64,000 bases of DNA, taken from NCBI GenBank assembly GCA_947591315.1, contig CANQDD010000003.1, forward strand, positions 1 to 64,000, written 5' to 3'. Position numbers and translations under genes: made by a program. Shown piece by piece: positions 42,497-51,466 of this stretch. Source of the DNA: an uncultured Clostridia bacterium. Its GTDB lineage: Bacteria > Bacillota > Clostridia > UBA1381. A model generated the notes under the pieces. The model worked only from the letters and a program-made list of their open reading frames with translations, had not been told where the DNA came from and ran no database searches. Numbering within the stretch: position 1 is the stretch's first letter; every line of letters starts with the position of its first letter.

Positions 42497-43756
42497 TTAT
42501 ATCAATCTGACCTTGCCGGTCAGCAATTCTTCCATCATACCTTGTTTCATAGCTTTATATTTCAAGCATTTCTTTTCTAAGGATAGTATGTCGCCTTCCA
42601 TATCTGCCAATGTTTGAGCTATTTCAACCTGATCCTCATACGGAGGCAGCTCGATTTCTGTTTGGCTAAAATAATCCTTGGAAAGGTTAAATCTCGTAGC
42701 TCCTTGAGCCAATACCCGCATAATTTTTCTTCCTTCTTGACTGTTAAAATAGTAAGAGAAAAACAACGCATGTACTTTCTTCGTTTTTAATCGAAAACCG
42801 AAGCAGAAGCTGTTTAGATAAGTATTTCTTATAGAGTCCATCAATACGGCGCACATTCCAACTTCTTCCGGCGTTTCTGACGAGGTATTAAAAAACAAAT
42901 CACCCTTTAACACCTCATTCTGATACTCATCCTCATTTACTTGCACAGATTCAAGTTTCGATATATCTATGACCGTATTGTCTAAGACGTTGAGAAATGT
43001 AATATATCTTGCATTCCCTTTGCCGAAATCATCTTTCGACTTTCTAGTTAGTCCACTATAGAAGTCTCCTATATCCCCAATCACATATTTCTCCCATAAG
43101 GAATCTGATATGCGTATTTTTTCAGAGAGCAAACTTTGCATTGCCCCAGTAAAAATGTTCCGTTTTTTCTTTATGAGTTTTTCAAGGTCATAAATGAGTG
43201 CCTCGATATCACTTATTGCTTCGACAATAAACTTCTGTTCTTCGATGGACGGTCTTGGAATACGGATTTCCAGCAAACGCTCCTTCGATATGTTTTTCAT
43301 ACTGTTACTTGTACCTGTAGCAACAGCATGTATAGCATTTTTATACCTATACTGATTCAATAAGTAATTTAGCCAGCGAAAGTCATACTTCTCCGGCTTG
43401 CTATTTACCACTTGCCATAACCTGTCTGGCAAAAAATAACCCTTGGCGTCTTCAGCTACATACCCGCACGCACCTACTAATTGTGGAGTGTTCATCCTGC
43501 TTATGATGATGCTTCCTCTTTTTACCGGACATTTAAGACGCGCATACTCCTTTTTGACTACAGGCTTAGCCTCATCTATGTTGATAAGACCATCAAAAAT
43601 TGCAGATGTCTTCAAAACAAAGAAATCCGCATTTTGCCTTTCATCTGAATTTACACTTACTCCAGCTTCAAGGTTTTGAAAAGCGTCTGATAGTGAGGTC
43701 ACATCCCATTCCTCTGGAATAGATCCTATTTCTGTTCCTTTATATTTGCTTACCAT
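42497..43756 (-). CDS. hsdS: type I restriction enzyme S subunit
   Basis: 419 residues with two target-recognition domains (about 1-170 and 210-380), each followed by a conserved helix: LPRPSIEEQKFIVEAISDIEAL-like and LPPYEDQVEIAQTLADMEGDILSLEKK. TRD1 starts IGSIPEEWDVTSLSDAF. Sets the DNA sequence recognised by the complex. It overlaps hsdM by 7 bases. No inverted second hsdS or recombinase lies next to it, so no phase variation is apparent. Confidence 0.93.
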   Translation of the reverse strand: MVSKYKGTEIGSIPEEWDVTSLSDAFQNLEAGVSVNSDERQNADFFVLKTSAIFDGLINIDEAKPVVKKEYARLKCPVKRGSIIISRMNTPQLVGACGYVAEDAKGYFLPDRLWQVVNSKPEKYDFRWLNYLLNQYRYKNAIHAVATGTSNSMKNISKERLLEIRIPRPSIEEQKFIVEAISDIEALIYDLEKLIKKKRNIFTGAMQSLLSEKIRISDSLWEKYVIGDIGDFYSGLTRKSKDDFGKGNARYITFLNVLDNTVIDISKLESVQVNEDEYQNEVLKGDLFFNTSSETPEEVGMCAVLMDSIRNTYLNSFCFGFRLKTKKVHALFFSYYFNSQEGRKIMRVLAQGATRFNLSKDYFSQTEIELPPYEDQVEIAQTLADMEGDILSLEKKCLKYKAMKQGMMEELLTGKVRLI

Positions 43757-46416
43757 TTAAATCCCATCCTTTCCAGATGAGACTTCACCTTGGCCTCATA
43801 CTCAGTTGTATCTTTATTAAGTTCCGGAAGCGTATTTTCATAACGCTCAGCAAGCTCGATAATCCTATTTGTCAAGCGATGGGATATCGCCGCGTATAGA
43901 TCAGCTATGCCTGAGAAGATGCTGTCAAACCACTTCTTGTTCACCAGCAGATCCAGAATCTCTTCATCTGTCAGGCTGTCATACCTTGCCCTGCACTTCT
44001 CATCAAGCGCCTTGTTCAGATCCTTTACAACCTTGTTATAGTCGGACACTTTGCCACAAAGATCTAAAGCCTGTCTGAGTTGATTTACATCATCCTGCAA
44101 GCTTTCCGGCACGCTCTCTACTGTACGAATAATAAATAGGCGCAGCATGATAGAAGATTTTGTAACAGTTCCTTTTTCTGTTACAGCGCTTTCGCAAAGC
44201 GGGTGTCCCACCAGATATGCCTTAAGACGCTTTTTCTGCATAGGAAGTTGATCCATCAGGAGCTCCAGCTCTATGGTTTCCTCCGTCTCTACATGCTGAG
44301 TGAGTTCCTCAATCTTGGCTTCTAAGTCCTTAGCCTTGACTTTTCCGTTCTCAGCCACATCGGCAAGAGCAGATTCCTCATCGGCGCTCTCAATCAGATC
44401 AGAAAGCTGGGATTCCGTTTCTGCGACAACGTTCTCGGCTTCCTCTATGGCATTCTTCTCCTCGCGGAAGAAGGCATCTATCACGATGGCCTTTGGAATC
44501 AATCTTCCTTCCCAGCCAGCGATCTTCATTTCACCCTTGTTTTTACCCTGTGTGATTTCTTCTTCAATGTTGTCGGTCGCTCTAGCATTGGCGTAACCAT
44601 CCGGTTCACTTATGATAAGCGACACGTCATCGTTCATGACCTCATTCCAATAAGCCAGCAGCACTTGATACACGTCGTATTTATCAATCAGCGTCAGGTG
44701 TTCAAATTCAGCAAGGATATCCTCCGCAAGGCTAACGATTAACTCTCTCGCGGATACATCTTCATCAAGGGAAGATAAAGTGGGATATTCCTTGGCCTTC
44801 CATGCTGCAAAAGCCTCATCGAGTTTCTCACCGTATTCTGAGAACTCGGCGTTTTTATATATCGTCTGACGGATATTTTCATGCTCCACATTCAAGCTGT
44901 AATACTTTTCGCTAATCGCCGTCAGCAACTCAGCCTTCAGCGAAGGGAACACATCCCAATACTTAGACAAACTGTCAATATCAAACGCCGGAATACCGCC
45001 ATGAATATGCGCATAGATATCCTGAATATCCTCCGGATCTGTGGAGTCAATATAGCGAGTGATGTTCAGGTTATACCTGTTTTTCTTTTCAATTTCGTCG
45101 TTTGGTACGAAACGTGCAAACTTTGGATCTGTAGTTATCTGCTCATTAAATGTCGTAATGATTCTATAGATATCACGTTCACGCAAACGATTCTTGTTAC
45201 CGTCCTTAACGTACCCACGGCTGGCATCAATCATAAAGATGCCCTGTCGGTTTGCAGCGCCTTCTTTATCAATCACGAGTACGCAGGCGGCTATGCCGGT
45301 GCCGTAAAACAAATTTGCCGGAAGGCTGATAATGCCCTTGATCCAGTGCTTCTTTATAATTGCTTCTCTAATAGTCGCTTCGGCATTTCCACGGAACAGA
45401 ACGCCATGAGGGAGAATAACCGCAGCCTTGCCATTTGACTTCAATGCTTTAAGGATATGCATGAGCCAAGCATAGTCGCCGTTCTTTTCCGGTGGCGTGT
45501 CCCCATAGCCCTCGAAGCGACCATATTCTTTACCGGCAATACCATCGCGCCAATTCTTCATAGAGAAGGGCGGATTTGCCACTATGTAATCGAAACGTTC
45601 AAGTATGGAGGATTTATCAAGATACTGCGGATTTGAGAATGTGTTACCGCTCTTGATGGTAATCTCGGCCTTACGATGCAGGACGGCATTCATCTTCGCC
45701 AGACCAGCTGTCGTGCTTTCCTTTTCTTGACCATATCCCATGATCGGGATAGGAGCTGCATCAATGGCTCGAATTAATAGGCTGCCACTTCCACATGCCG
45801 GATCGCATACCGTGGCGCTGGTGTCCGTGCAACGGCTGATTCCCACTACATTGGCGAGGATTCTGGAAACCTCTGCAGGTGTATAGAATTGTCCCTTGCT
45901 CTTTCCACTTTCTGTAGCGAATTTGCGCATCAAATATTCGTAGGCGTCTCCGATGATGTCATCACCTTCAGCCTTATTCCGGGAGAAGTCGAGTTCCGGG
46001 CGCTGGAAGATGGATATGAGATCGGTCAATTTATCAACCATTTCCTTACCGCTCCCCAGCTTCTTCTCATCATTAAAATGAGCAATATCAATAACACCCT
46101 TCAGGTCAGTATTCTCGTCAGCAAGGCGTGCTATGATTTTATCCATACCTTCGCCGATGTTTTTCTTTCCCTTCAGAGCAATAAAGTCATCAAAGGAGCA
46201 GCCCGTCCGTTTCTCCGGATCGGGATCTTTATCATGTGCCTTATCAAAGACCTTAATGTCTTCATAGGCTCCTTTATTCTTAAATTTATCGGTGACATAC
46301 TTCATGAACAAAAGTGTCAGGATATAGTCCTTATACTCTGAAGAATCCATGCCTCCGCGAAGTTTGTCACAGCTCGCCCACAGCGATGCATATAATTGCG
46401 TTTTCTTGACAGCCAT
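43750..46416 (-). CDS. hsdM: type I restriction enzyme M subunit, long form
   Basis: 888 residues against the usual 480-550. The N-terminal helical domain (LWASCDKLRGGMDSSEYKDYIL) and adenine methylase core are intact: SAM motif VCDPACGSGSLLIRA and catalytic NPPF in YIVANPPFSMKNW. Beyond about residue 520 there is an extension of about 350 residues rich in acidic coiled-coil (ENVVAETESQLSDLIESADE, then EAKIEELTQHVETEE). Long HsdM forms exist in Firmicutes. Overlaps hsdS; preceded by a small HTH gene. Confidence 0.94.
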   Translation of the reverse strand: MAVKKTQLYASLWASCDKLRGGMDSSEYKDYILTLLFMKYVTDKFKNKGAYEDIKVFDKAHDKDPDPEKRTGCSFDDFIALKGKKNIGEGMDKIIARLADENTDLKGVIDIAHFNDEKKLGSGKEMVDKLTDLISIFQRPELDFSRNKAEGDDIIGDAYEYLMRKFATESGKSKGQFYTPAEVSRILANVVGISRCTDTSATVCDPACGSGSLLIRAIDAAPIPIMGYGQEKESTTAGLAKMNAVLHRKAEITIKSGNTFSNPQYLDKSSILERFDYIVANPPFSMKNWRDGIAGKEYGRFEGYGDTPPEKNGDYAWLMHILKALKSNGKAAVILPHGVLFRGNAEATIREAIIKKHWIKGIISLPANLFYGTGIAACVLVIDKEGAANRQGIFMIDASRGYVKDGNKNRLRERDIYRIITTFNEQITTDPKFARFVPNDEIEKKNRYNLNITRYIDSTDPEDIQDIYAHIHGGIPAFDIDSLSKYWDVFPSLKAELLTAISEKYYSLNVEHENIRQTIYKNAEFSEYGEKLDEAFAAWKAKEYPTLSSLDEDVSARELIVSLAEDILAEFEHLTLIDKYDVYQVLLAYWNEVMNDDVSLIISEPDGYANARATDNIEEEITQGKNKGEMKIAGWEGRLIPKAIVIDAFFREEKNAIEEAENVVAETESQLSDLIESADEESALADVAENGKVKAKDLEAKIEELTQHVETEETIELELLMDQLPMQKKRLKAYLVGHPLCESAVTEKGTVTKSSIMLRLFIIRTVESVPESLQDDVNQLRQALDLCGKVSDYNKVVKDLNKALDEKCRARYDSLTDEEILDLLVNKKWFDSIFSGIADLYAAISHRLTNRIIELAERYENTLPELNKDTTEYEAKVKSHLERMGFKW

Positions 46417-46464
46417 CTTTGTCTGCTCCTTGTCTAATGATTTTCTTCGATTTTCCCCTCTGAA

Positions 46465-46659
46465 TCAGTCAGCGCTTTTACCGTTCTTAACCCATTCATC
46501 GAGTTCGGAAATTTTAAACTTCCACTGTTTTCCGATTTTTTGAGCAGGCAAACCTTCTTTACCATTTCTGATCCAGCTGCGAAGAGTAACTGTTTTGATT
46601 CCTAAATATTCCGCAGCTTCATCTATGCTTATCCATTTGTCATTCATGATTTCTTCCAT
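46465..46659 (-). CDS. small MerR/excisionase-type HTH protein
   Basis: 64 residues. WISIDEAAEYLGIKTVTLRSWIRNG is a winged helix-turn-helix of the excisionase/BldC type. GAGGTGAG lies 6 bases before the ATG. It is the first gene of the hsd operon, 48 bases before hsdM, and reads from the promoter at 46704-46732. A role as regulator of the operon is likely by position; an excisionase role for the island is the alternative. Confidence 0.85.
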   Translation of the reverse strand: MEEIMNDKWISIDEAAEYLGIKTVTLRSWIRNGKEGLPAQKIGKQWKFKISELDEWVKNGKSAD

Positions 46660-46703
46660 GCTCTCACCTCGTGATTTGAATCTGAATACAGCTCAATTAT
46701 TTT

Positions 46704-46732
46704 AGTATACACCATAAATGTGATTTTTTCAA
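46704..46732 (-). promoter_or_regulatory. promoter of the defence operon
   Basis: Minus strand TTGAAA (46727-46732), 17-base spacer, TATACT (46704-46709). No other comparable promoter was seen inside the operon. Confidence 0.7.
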
Positions 46733-46789
46733 TAGTTTTCTGTTATTTGTTGATATTATTTTTTATTTGTGCGTTCTCAAGATTCCCTG

Positions 46790-46818
46790 CCGGACACAAC
46801 AATGTCCGGTCTTTTTTT
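46790..46818 (+). terminator. orphan plus-strand terminator
   Basis: CCGGACA (46790-46796) with TGTCCGG (46803-46809), then T7. No complete plus-strand gene precedes it, so it marks the end of a lost gene or the edge of the prophage remnant. Confidence 0.8.
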
Positions 46819-47026
46819 GCCCATTTTTCAATATAAAGCTCATCTTGGCCTTCTTGTTTCTGCCTATCAGCACTGCAAAAACGGACATGCCTGTGTCTGA
46901 GGTTCCGATCCCTAAAAATGGCATACTTGCTTTAGCACGTGGGAGCCATCTGCGCAGGGTGTTTCCGGTTCCACGTGACTACCGATGACAATCAAATACT
47001 GTACCGATCACCGGAAGTGAGGTGCA

Positions 47027-47103
47027 GCCGAAATGGAGTAATCCTTCGGTATGCCCTCACACCTGTGGTCTGGTTTTGCATGTCTGGAGCTCTCCATTTC
47101 GGC
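47027..47103 (+). promoter_or_regulatory. 12-bp stem in the leader of the sigma-like gene
   Basis: GCCGAAATGGAG (47027-47038) pairs perfectly with CTCCATTTCGGC (47092-47103). Directly after, AAAGCC and GGCTTT can close a small hairpin whose loop holds the GAAGGAG ribosome site. Both folds may control translation of the gene at 47128. Confidence 0.45.
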
Positions 47104-47127
47104 AAAAGCCGAAGGAGGGCTTTCATT

Positions 47128-47640
47128 ATGCAAAACAATGACAATCAGAAGACCTATTTTATCTACGTTCGAAGCACCAGCGAAAAGGTGCCGGTCACTA
47201 AGGAACAACACGACTCCTTCTATAAGGAAGCCGACCGTATTCGTCACAAGGAACAGGATCACGGCAGGTGCATGTGTCCTTACCGCTTCATCTGGAAATG
47301 TGACGGCGACTGCATCGGCTGCGAATACCATGCAGCAGGTGACATTACTTCTCTGGATCAGCCTCTCCCTGATGGCAACGGCACCCTCGGTGACTATATT
47401 CCCGACCGCAGCAAGCCGATGGAGGAAGTCGTCGCCGACCGCATGCTGCTGGAGCAGCTCTTTGCCAGACTGCGCGAGCTCGACCCAGAGGCTGATACCA
47501 TCATTCAGCTTTGGAAGGATCACCCGGAGGGCATCTCCGACCGTGCTATTGCAAGAGAACTCGGTCGCCCGCAGAAGACCTTCGCGGATCAGATGAAGAA
47601 GTATCGCACCGACCTGCGCAGGATTACCGGCGATAAGTAA
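47128..47640 (+). CDS. sigma-70 region 4-like regulator
   Basis: 170 residues from ATG 47128. N-terminal part with a Cys cluster (GRCMCPYRFIWKCDGDCIGC) and a C-terminal region-4-like helix-turn-helix: VVADRMLLEQLFARLRELDPEA, then GISDRAIARELGRPQKTFADQMKKYR. Proteins of this type occur at the left end of prophages and conjugative elements in Lachnospiraceae-like bacteria. Likely an early regulator of the element. Confidence 0.75.
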   Translation: MQNNDNQKTYFIYVRSTSEKVPVTKEQHDSFYKEADRIRHKEQDHGRCMCPYRFIWKCDGDCIGCEYHAAGDITSLDQPLPDGNGTLGDYIPDRSKPMEEVVADRMLLEQLFARLRELDPEADTIIQLWKDHPEGISDRAIARELGRPQKTFADQMKKYRTDLRRITGDK

Positions 47641-47796
47641 TACCAAGACCACGAACCACACCCTTTCCGGCCACTGTCCCACTTTCGGATGGCGGTCGGA
47701 AATTTTTATAAAATCCTCCGCTCAAATCGGCAGTTCATCTCCAGTGGAAGGTGAAGGCAAGAGAACACAGCCTTCAGAAAGCGAGGTGAACAACAG

Positions 47797-48003
47797 ATGA
47801 TTCGCAGTTACGCAGACACCGGCGGCAACGTGAACGAGTAGATCAAGCTCCTGCATTCCATCAGTCACGTATCCGCCAGACTGACAAGGAACCTCTCACT
47901 CCTTGCCGCAAGCCAATCCGAGGAAGGAGGAAAAGAAAATGTCAAAGATGGCAGAAATGGCACAGACCATCGAAGAGCTCCGCACCGCTGCTGCTTCTAT
48001 TAA
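47797..48003 (+). pseudogene. small phage gene interrupted by TAG
   Basis: ATG 47797 with GAGGTG upstream encodes MIRSYADTGGNVNE and then TAG at 47839. The same frame continues IKLLHSISHVSARLTRNLS to a TAA at 48001. The two halves read as one protein broken by a single-base nonsense change. The 3' half overlaps the next gene in another frame. Confidence 0.6.
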
Positions 48004-48268
48004 TGCCGCAGCCGACTGGCTCTACCAGCAGTTTTCCGGTGATGACAACAAAGCGCAGGTCACGGAGACTCCCACCAAGAAGGAAACGAAGCCTGAACTC
48101 AAGCTGGAGGACGTAAGAGCCGTCCTTGCTGAGAAGTCCCGCGCCGGTCATACCGCAGAAGTACGCTCCCTGCTCCAGAAGTACGGTGCTGCAAAGCTCT
48201 CGGAGATCGATCCGGCAAACTACGAAGCCCTGATGAAGGACGCGGAGGTGATCGGCAATGGCAGCTAA
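47939..48268 (+). CDS. phage protein of unknown function
   Basis: 109 residues from ATG 47939 (GGAGG 9 bases upstream). Helical N-terminus (MSKMAEMAQTIEELRTAAASI), Lys/Glu linker, and a C-terminal small domain (LEDVRAVLAEKSRAGHTAEVRSLLQKYGA). It overlaps the DUF2800 gene by 11 bases, as its relatives do in other prophages of this type. Could be a recombination accessory protein; not proven. Confidence 0.75.
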   Translation: MSKMAEMAQTIEELRTAAASINAAADWLYQQFSGDDNKAQVTETPTKKETKPELKLEDVRAVLAEKSRAGHTAEVRSLLQKYGAAKLSEIDPANYEALMKDAEVIGNGS

Positions 48269-49397
48269 AACACATGCAATCCTGTCCGCATCCAGCTCCG
48301 ACAGGTGGCTGCACTGCCCGCCGTCGGCGAGGCTCTGCGAAACCTATGAGGACAAAGGATCAGACTACGCTGCAGAAGGCACCGATGCACATGCGCTTGG
48401 CGAGTACAAACTCAAGACCGCACTCGGTATGCCTGCCGACGATCCGACCGACAGCCTCAAGCGGTATTCCGAGGAAATGGAGGACTGCACCAGTGGCTAT
48501 GCCGAATACGTGCTGGAGCAGGTCGAAGCCACCAAGGAAACCTGTGCTGACCCGGTAGTCCTTATCGAGCAGCGTGTGGACTTCTCCCGCTGGGTAGAAC
48601 AGGGCTTCGGAACCGCCGACTGCATCATCATTGCAGACGGTACACTCCGGGTGATCGACTACAAGCACGGCTTAGGCGTCTTAGTCTCCGCAGAGGAGAA
48701 TCCGCAGATGCAGTGTTATGCCCTCGGCGCTTTGGAGCTTTTCGATGACATTTACGACATCGATCAGGTTTCCATGACCATTTACCAACCGAGACGCCAG
48801 AACGTCAGCACCTACAAAATCAGCAAGGACGACCTGTATCGCAGGGCGGATGAAGTCTTAAAGCCTACCGCAGATCTGGCTTTTGCCGGTGACGGGAACT
48901 TCCTGTGCGGTGAATGGTGCGGCTTCTGCAAGGCTAAGAACGAGTGCCGCGCCAGAGCCGAGGCAAATCTGAAGCTCGCGCAGCATGATTTCAAGCTCCC
49001 ACCACTGCTTACGGATACCGAGATCGAGGTCATTCTCAGCAAGGTAGATGAACTGGTTAGCTGGGCTTCCGATATTAAGGAATACGCTCTGCAGCAGGCT
49101 CTCTCCGGTAAGGAATGGACAGGTTTCAAGATCGTCGAAGGACGCAGCAACCGCAGATACAGCAATGAGGCCGCCGTCATTGACGCGGTCGAGAAAGCAG
49201 GCTTTGACCCGTATGAGAAAAAGCTGCTCGGCATCACCGCAATGCAGAAGCTCCTCGGCAAATCCCGCTTTGATGAACTCCTGACGGCTTACATCGAAAA
49301 GCCGCAGGGCAAACCCACACTTGTGCCAGATAGCGACAAGCGCCCGGCCATGAATACAGCAAAAAATGATTTTATGGAGGAAAACGACAATGAGTAA
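48258..49397 (+). CDS. DUF2800 protein (PD-(D/E)XK-type nuclease)
   Basis: 379 residues. Starts with the hallmark HAILSASSSDRWLHCPPSARL; a nuclease-type core follows with GTADCIIIADGTLRVIDYKHG (D...DxK) and a C-terminal Cys set CGEWCGFCKAKNEC that may hold an Fe-S cluster, as in Cas4/RecB-like nucleases. It stands next to the DUF2815 ssDNA-binding protein, a pairing typical of phage recombination modules. Confidence 0.88.
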   Translation: MAAKTHAILSASSSDRWLHCPPSARLCETYEDKGSDYAAEGTDAHALGEYKLKTALGMPADDPTDSLKRYSEEMEDCTSGYAEYVLEQVEATKETCADPVVLIEQRVDFSRWVEQGFGTADCIIIADGTLRVIDYKHGLGVLVSAEENPQMQCYALGALELFDDIYDIDQVSMTIYQPRRQNVSTYKISKDDLYRRADEVLKPTADLAFAGDGNFLCGEWCGFCKAKNECRARAEANLKLAQHDFKLPPLLTDTEIEVILSKVDELVSWASDIKEYALQQALSGKEWTGFKIVEGRSNRRYSNEAAVIDAVEKAGFDPYEKKLLGITAMQKLLGKSRFDELLTAYIEKPQGKPTLVPDSDKRPAMNTAKNDFMEENDNE

Positions 49398-49962
49398 AAA
49401 TGTAAAAATCAGCAATCCCATGAAGGTTATCACCGGTGTTGACACTCGCTGGAGCTATGCGAACGTCTGGGAGCCAAAGTCTATCAACGGCGGCACTCCC
49501 AAATACAGCGTGAGCCTCATCATTCCAAAGTCCGACACCAAGACCATCGCCAAGATTCAGGCTGCTATCGAGGCTGCCTACAAGGAGGGCGAGGCCAAGC
49601 TCAAGGGCAACGGCAAGTCCGTTCCGGCGCTCTCTGTTTTGAAGACACCTCTGTGCGATGGCGATGCAGAACGTCCGGACGACGAGGCCTACAAGAATGC
49701 TTACTTCGTCAACGCCAATGCAACCTCTGCACCCGGCATTGTGGACGCAGACCTGAATCCGATTCTCACCCGCTCTGAAGTGTACAGCGGCGTGTACGGC
49801 AGAGCCAGCATTACGTTTTATGCTTTCAACTCTTCCGGCAATAAGGGAATCGCCTGCAGGCTCAACAACCTGCAGAAGATCCGCGACGGTGAGCCTCTCG
49901 GCGGCAAGGCAAGCGCTGAGTCTGACTTTGCTACTGACGACGATGAAGATTTTCTCAACTAA
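49390..49962 (+). CDS. DUF2815 ssDNA-binding-type protein
   Basis: 190 residues from ATG 49390, overlapping the DUF2800 stop by 8 bases. Contains GVDTRWSYANVWEPKSINGG and ITFYAFNSSGNKGIACRLNNLQ, with an acidic tail (ATDDDEDFLN) as in single-strand binding proteins. Probably acts in phage replication or recombination. Confidence 0.87.
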   Translation: MSKNVKISNPMKVITGVDTRWSYANVWEPKSINGGTPKYSVSLIIPKSDTKTIAKIQAAIEAAYKEGEAKLKGNGKSVPALSVLKTPLCDGDAERPDDEAYKNAYFVNANATSAPGIVDADLNPILTRSEVYSGVYGRASITFYAFNSSGNKGIACRLNNLQKIRDGEPLGGKASAESDFATDDDEDFLN

Positions 49963-49980
49963 GGAAAGGAGCGCAAAACT

Positions 49981-50172
49981 ATGGAAAGCACAGTTATGAT
50001 TTCATCCCTTCTCTGCAACATCCTGATCGGATGCTTCTGCATCGTAGTGCTGTCTTGGGCAGTGGTCGCCATCCAGACGGTGATCAACGACTTCAAGCGT
50101 GAGAAACGTGAGGAGAAAAAGACCGCGCAGGACGACGAATACCATATCAAGCGTATGGAATCCCTGAAATAA
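49981..50172 (+). CDS. small membrane protein of the prophage
   Basis: 63 residues. One helix (MISSLLCNILIGCFCIVVLSW) and a charged tail REKREEKKTAQDDE. GGAAAGGAG lies 9 bases upstream and the gene starts 18 bases after DUF2815. Function unknown. Confidence 0.65.
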   Translation: MESTVMISSLLCNILIGCFCIVVLSWAVVAIQTVINDFKREKREEKKTAQDDEYHIKRMESLK

Positions 50173-50236
50173 TCCAGTACCGGCAGGCGGCTTAGGAGTG
50201 ATCTTAAGCCGCTTGTTTGAATTGAGGTGAAAATCT

Positions 50237-50566
50237 ATGCAAACACTCAGTATTGATATCGAAACCTACAGCGACGTGAACCTATCCAAGTGCGGCGTAT
50301 ATAAATATGCCGAGTCACCGGATTTTGAGATACTACTGTTCGGCTACAGCGCCGACGGCTCCGAGGTGACGGTCATCGACCTTGCGCAGGGAGAACGTCT
50401 GCCGCAGGAAATTATAGATGCCCTTACCGATGATACTGTCATCAAATGGGCTTTCAACGCAAATTTTGAACGGGTGTGCTTATCCCGATATCTCCGTGAT
50501 CTTGGAGTAAGCCTTGATCACCCGGCAGTAAAGGAGCGCAGCTCTGGCAGGATAATCTGGATCTAA
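50237..50566 (+). pseudogene. phage family A DNA polymerase, N-terminal fragment
   Basis: The first about 100 residues match phage polymerases with an exonuclease domain: TLSIDIETYSDVNLSKCGVY (DxE metal motif) and KWAFNANFERVCL. The frame breaks at about 50540 where the sequence continues in another frame with a primase gene. The remaining exonuclease, palm and fingers domains are missing, so it cannot polymerise. Confidence 0.85.
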
Positions 50567-50604
50567 TTTTTCAGAAGGATCAGCAGCTTATCGACTATGT
50601 ACAG

Positions 50605-51453
50605 ATGATCTGCGGCCTTGCTGCTATCGGGAAAGTTTTTGTGGAGGCGCTCATCATCGCATACGGCGACGGACGCAACGGCAAATCCACCTTCTGGAAT
50701 GCCATCTCCCGCGTGCTGGGACTCTACAGCGGAAATATATCCGCAGATACCCTGACCGTCGGCTGCCGCAGGAACATCAAGCCGGAAATGGCTGAGGTCA
50801 AAGGCAAACGCCTGCTGATTGCTGCGGAAATGCAGGAAGGCGCAAGGCTCAACGACTCCACCGTCAAGCAGCTCTGCTCTACGGATGATGTATTTGCGGA
50901 GAAAAAGTATAAAGACCCGTTTTCCTTCAAGCCCTGCCACACGCTGGTGCTGTATACGAACCACCTGCCTCGCGTCTCCGCCTCCGATGACGGTATCTGG
51001 CGCAGGCTTATCGTGATTCCGTTCAATGCCAAGATCGAAGGCAAGGCCGACATCAAAAATTACGGTGAGTACCTATATGAAAATGCCGGTGAAAGCATAC
51101 TGGCATGGATCATCGAAGGAGCTAAAAAGGTCATCGCGCTGGACTACCAGATTCCGGTACCAGACTGCGTGACAAAGGCCATCGATGAATATCGCAGCCA
51201 GAACGACTGGTTCGGACATTTTCTGGACGAGAAGTGCGATGTGGATGAGTCCTTTAAGGAAAGCTCCTCGGCGCTCTATCAGGCATACCGCAACTACTCT
51301 CTGGACAGCAATGAGTATGTGCGCAGCACGGCAGATTTTTACTTTGCGCTGGAGAAAGCCGGATTCGAACGGCTGACACTGAATCGGAAGCGCTATTTCA
51401 AGGGCTTAAAGATTCATGAGGACAGCGGCGCAGAGGAAGATTTTCTGCAGTAA
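50605..51453 (+). pseudogene. phage primase/helicase, C-terminal fragment
   Basis: 282 residues of a P4/D5-type SF3 helicase: Walker A YGDGRNGKSTF, Walker B-like RLLIAAEMQEG, LVLYTNHLPR and a C-terminal winged helix. The open frame extends back to about 50541 (LWQDNLDLIFQKDQQL), with the N-terminal primase part deleted and replaced by polymerase sequence. The helicase core seems complete and might still be made from the internal ATG. Confidence 0.8.
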
Positions 51454-51466
51454 TCCGGGCTTATGA

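Noticed and set aside
42497-43756. Phase-variable hsdS with invertible partner
   Set aside because: No second, inverted hsdS fragment or recombinase is next to the gene; the serine recombinases at 54.7-57.4 kb belong to the prophage remnant.
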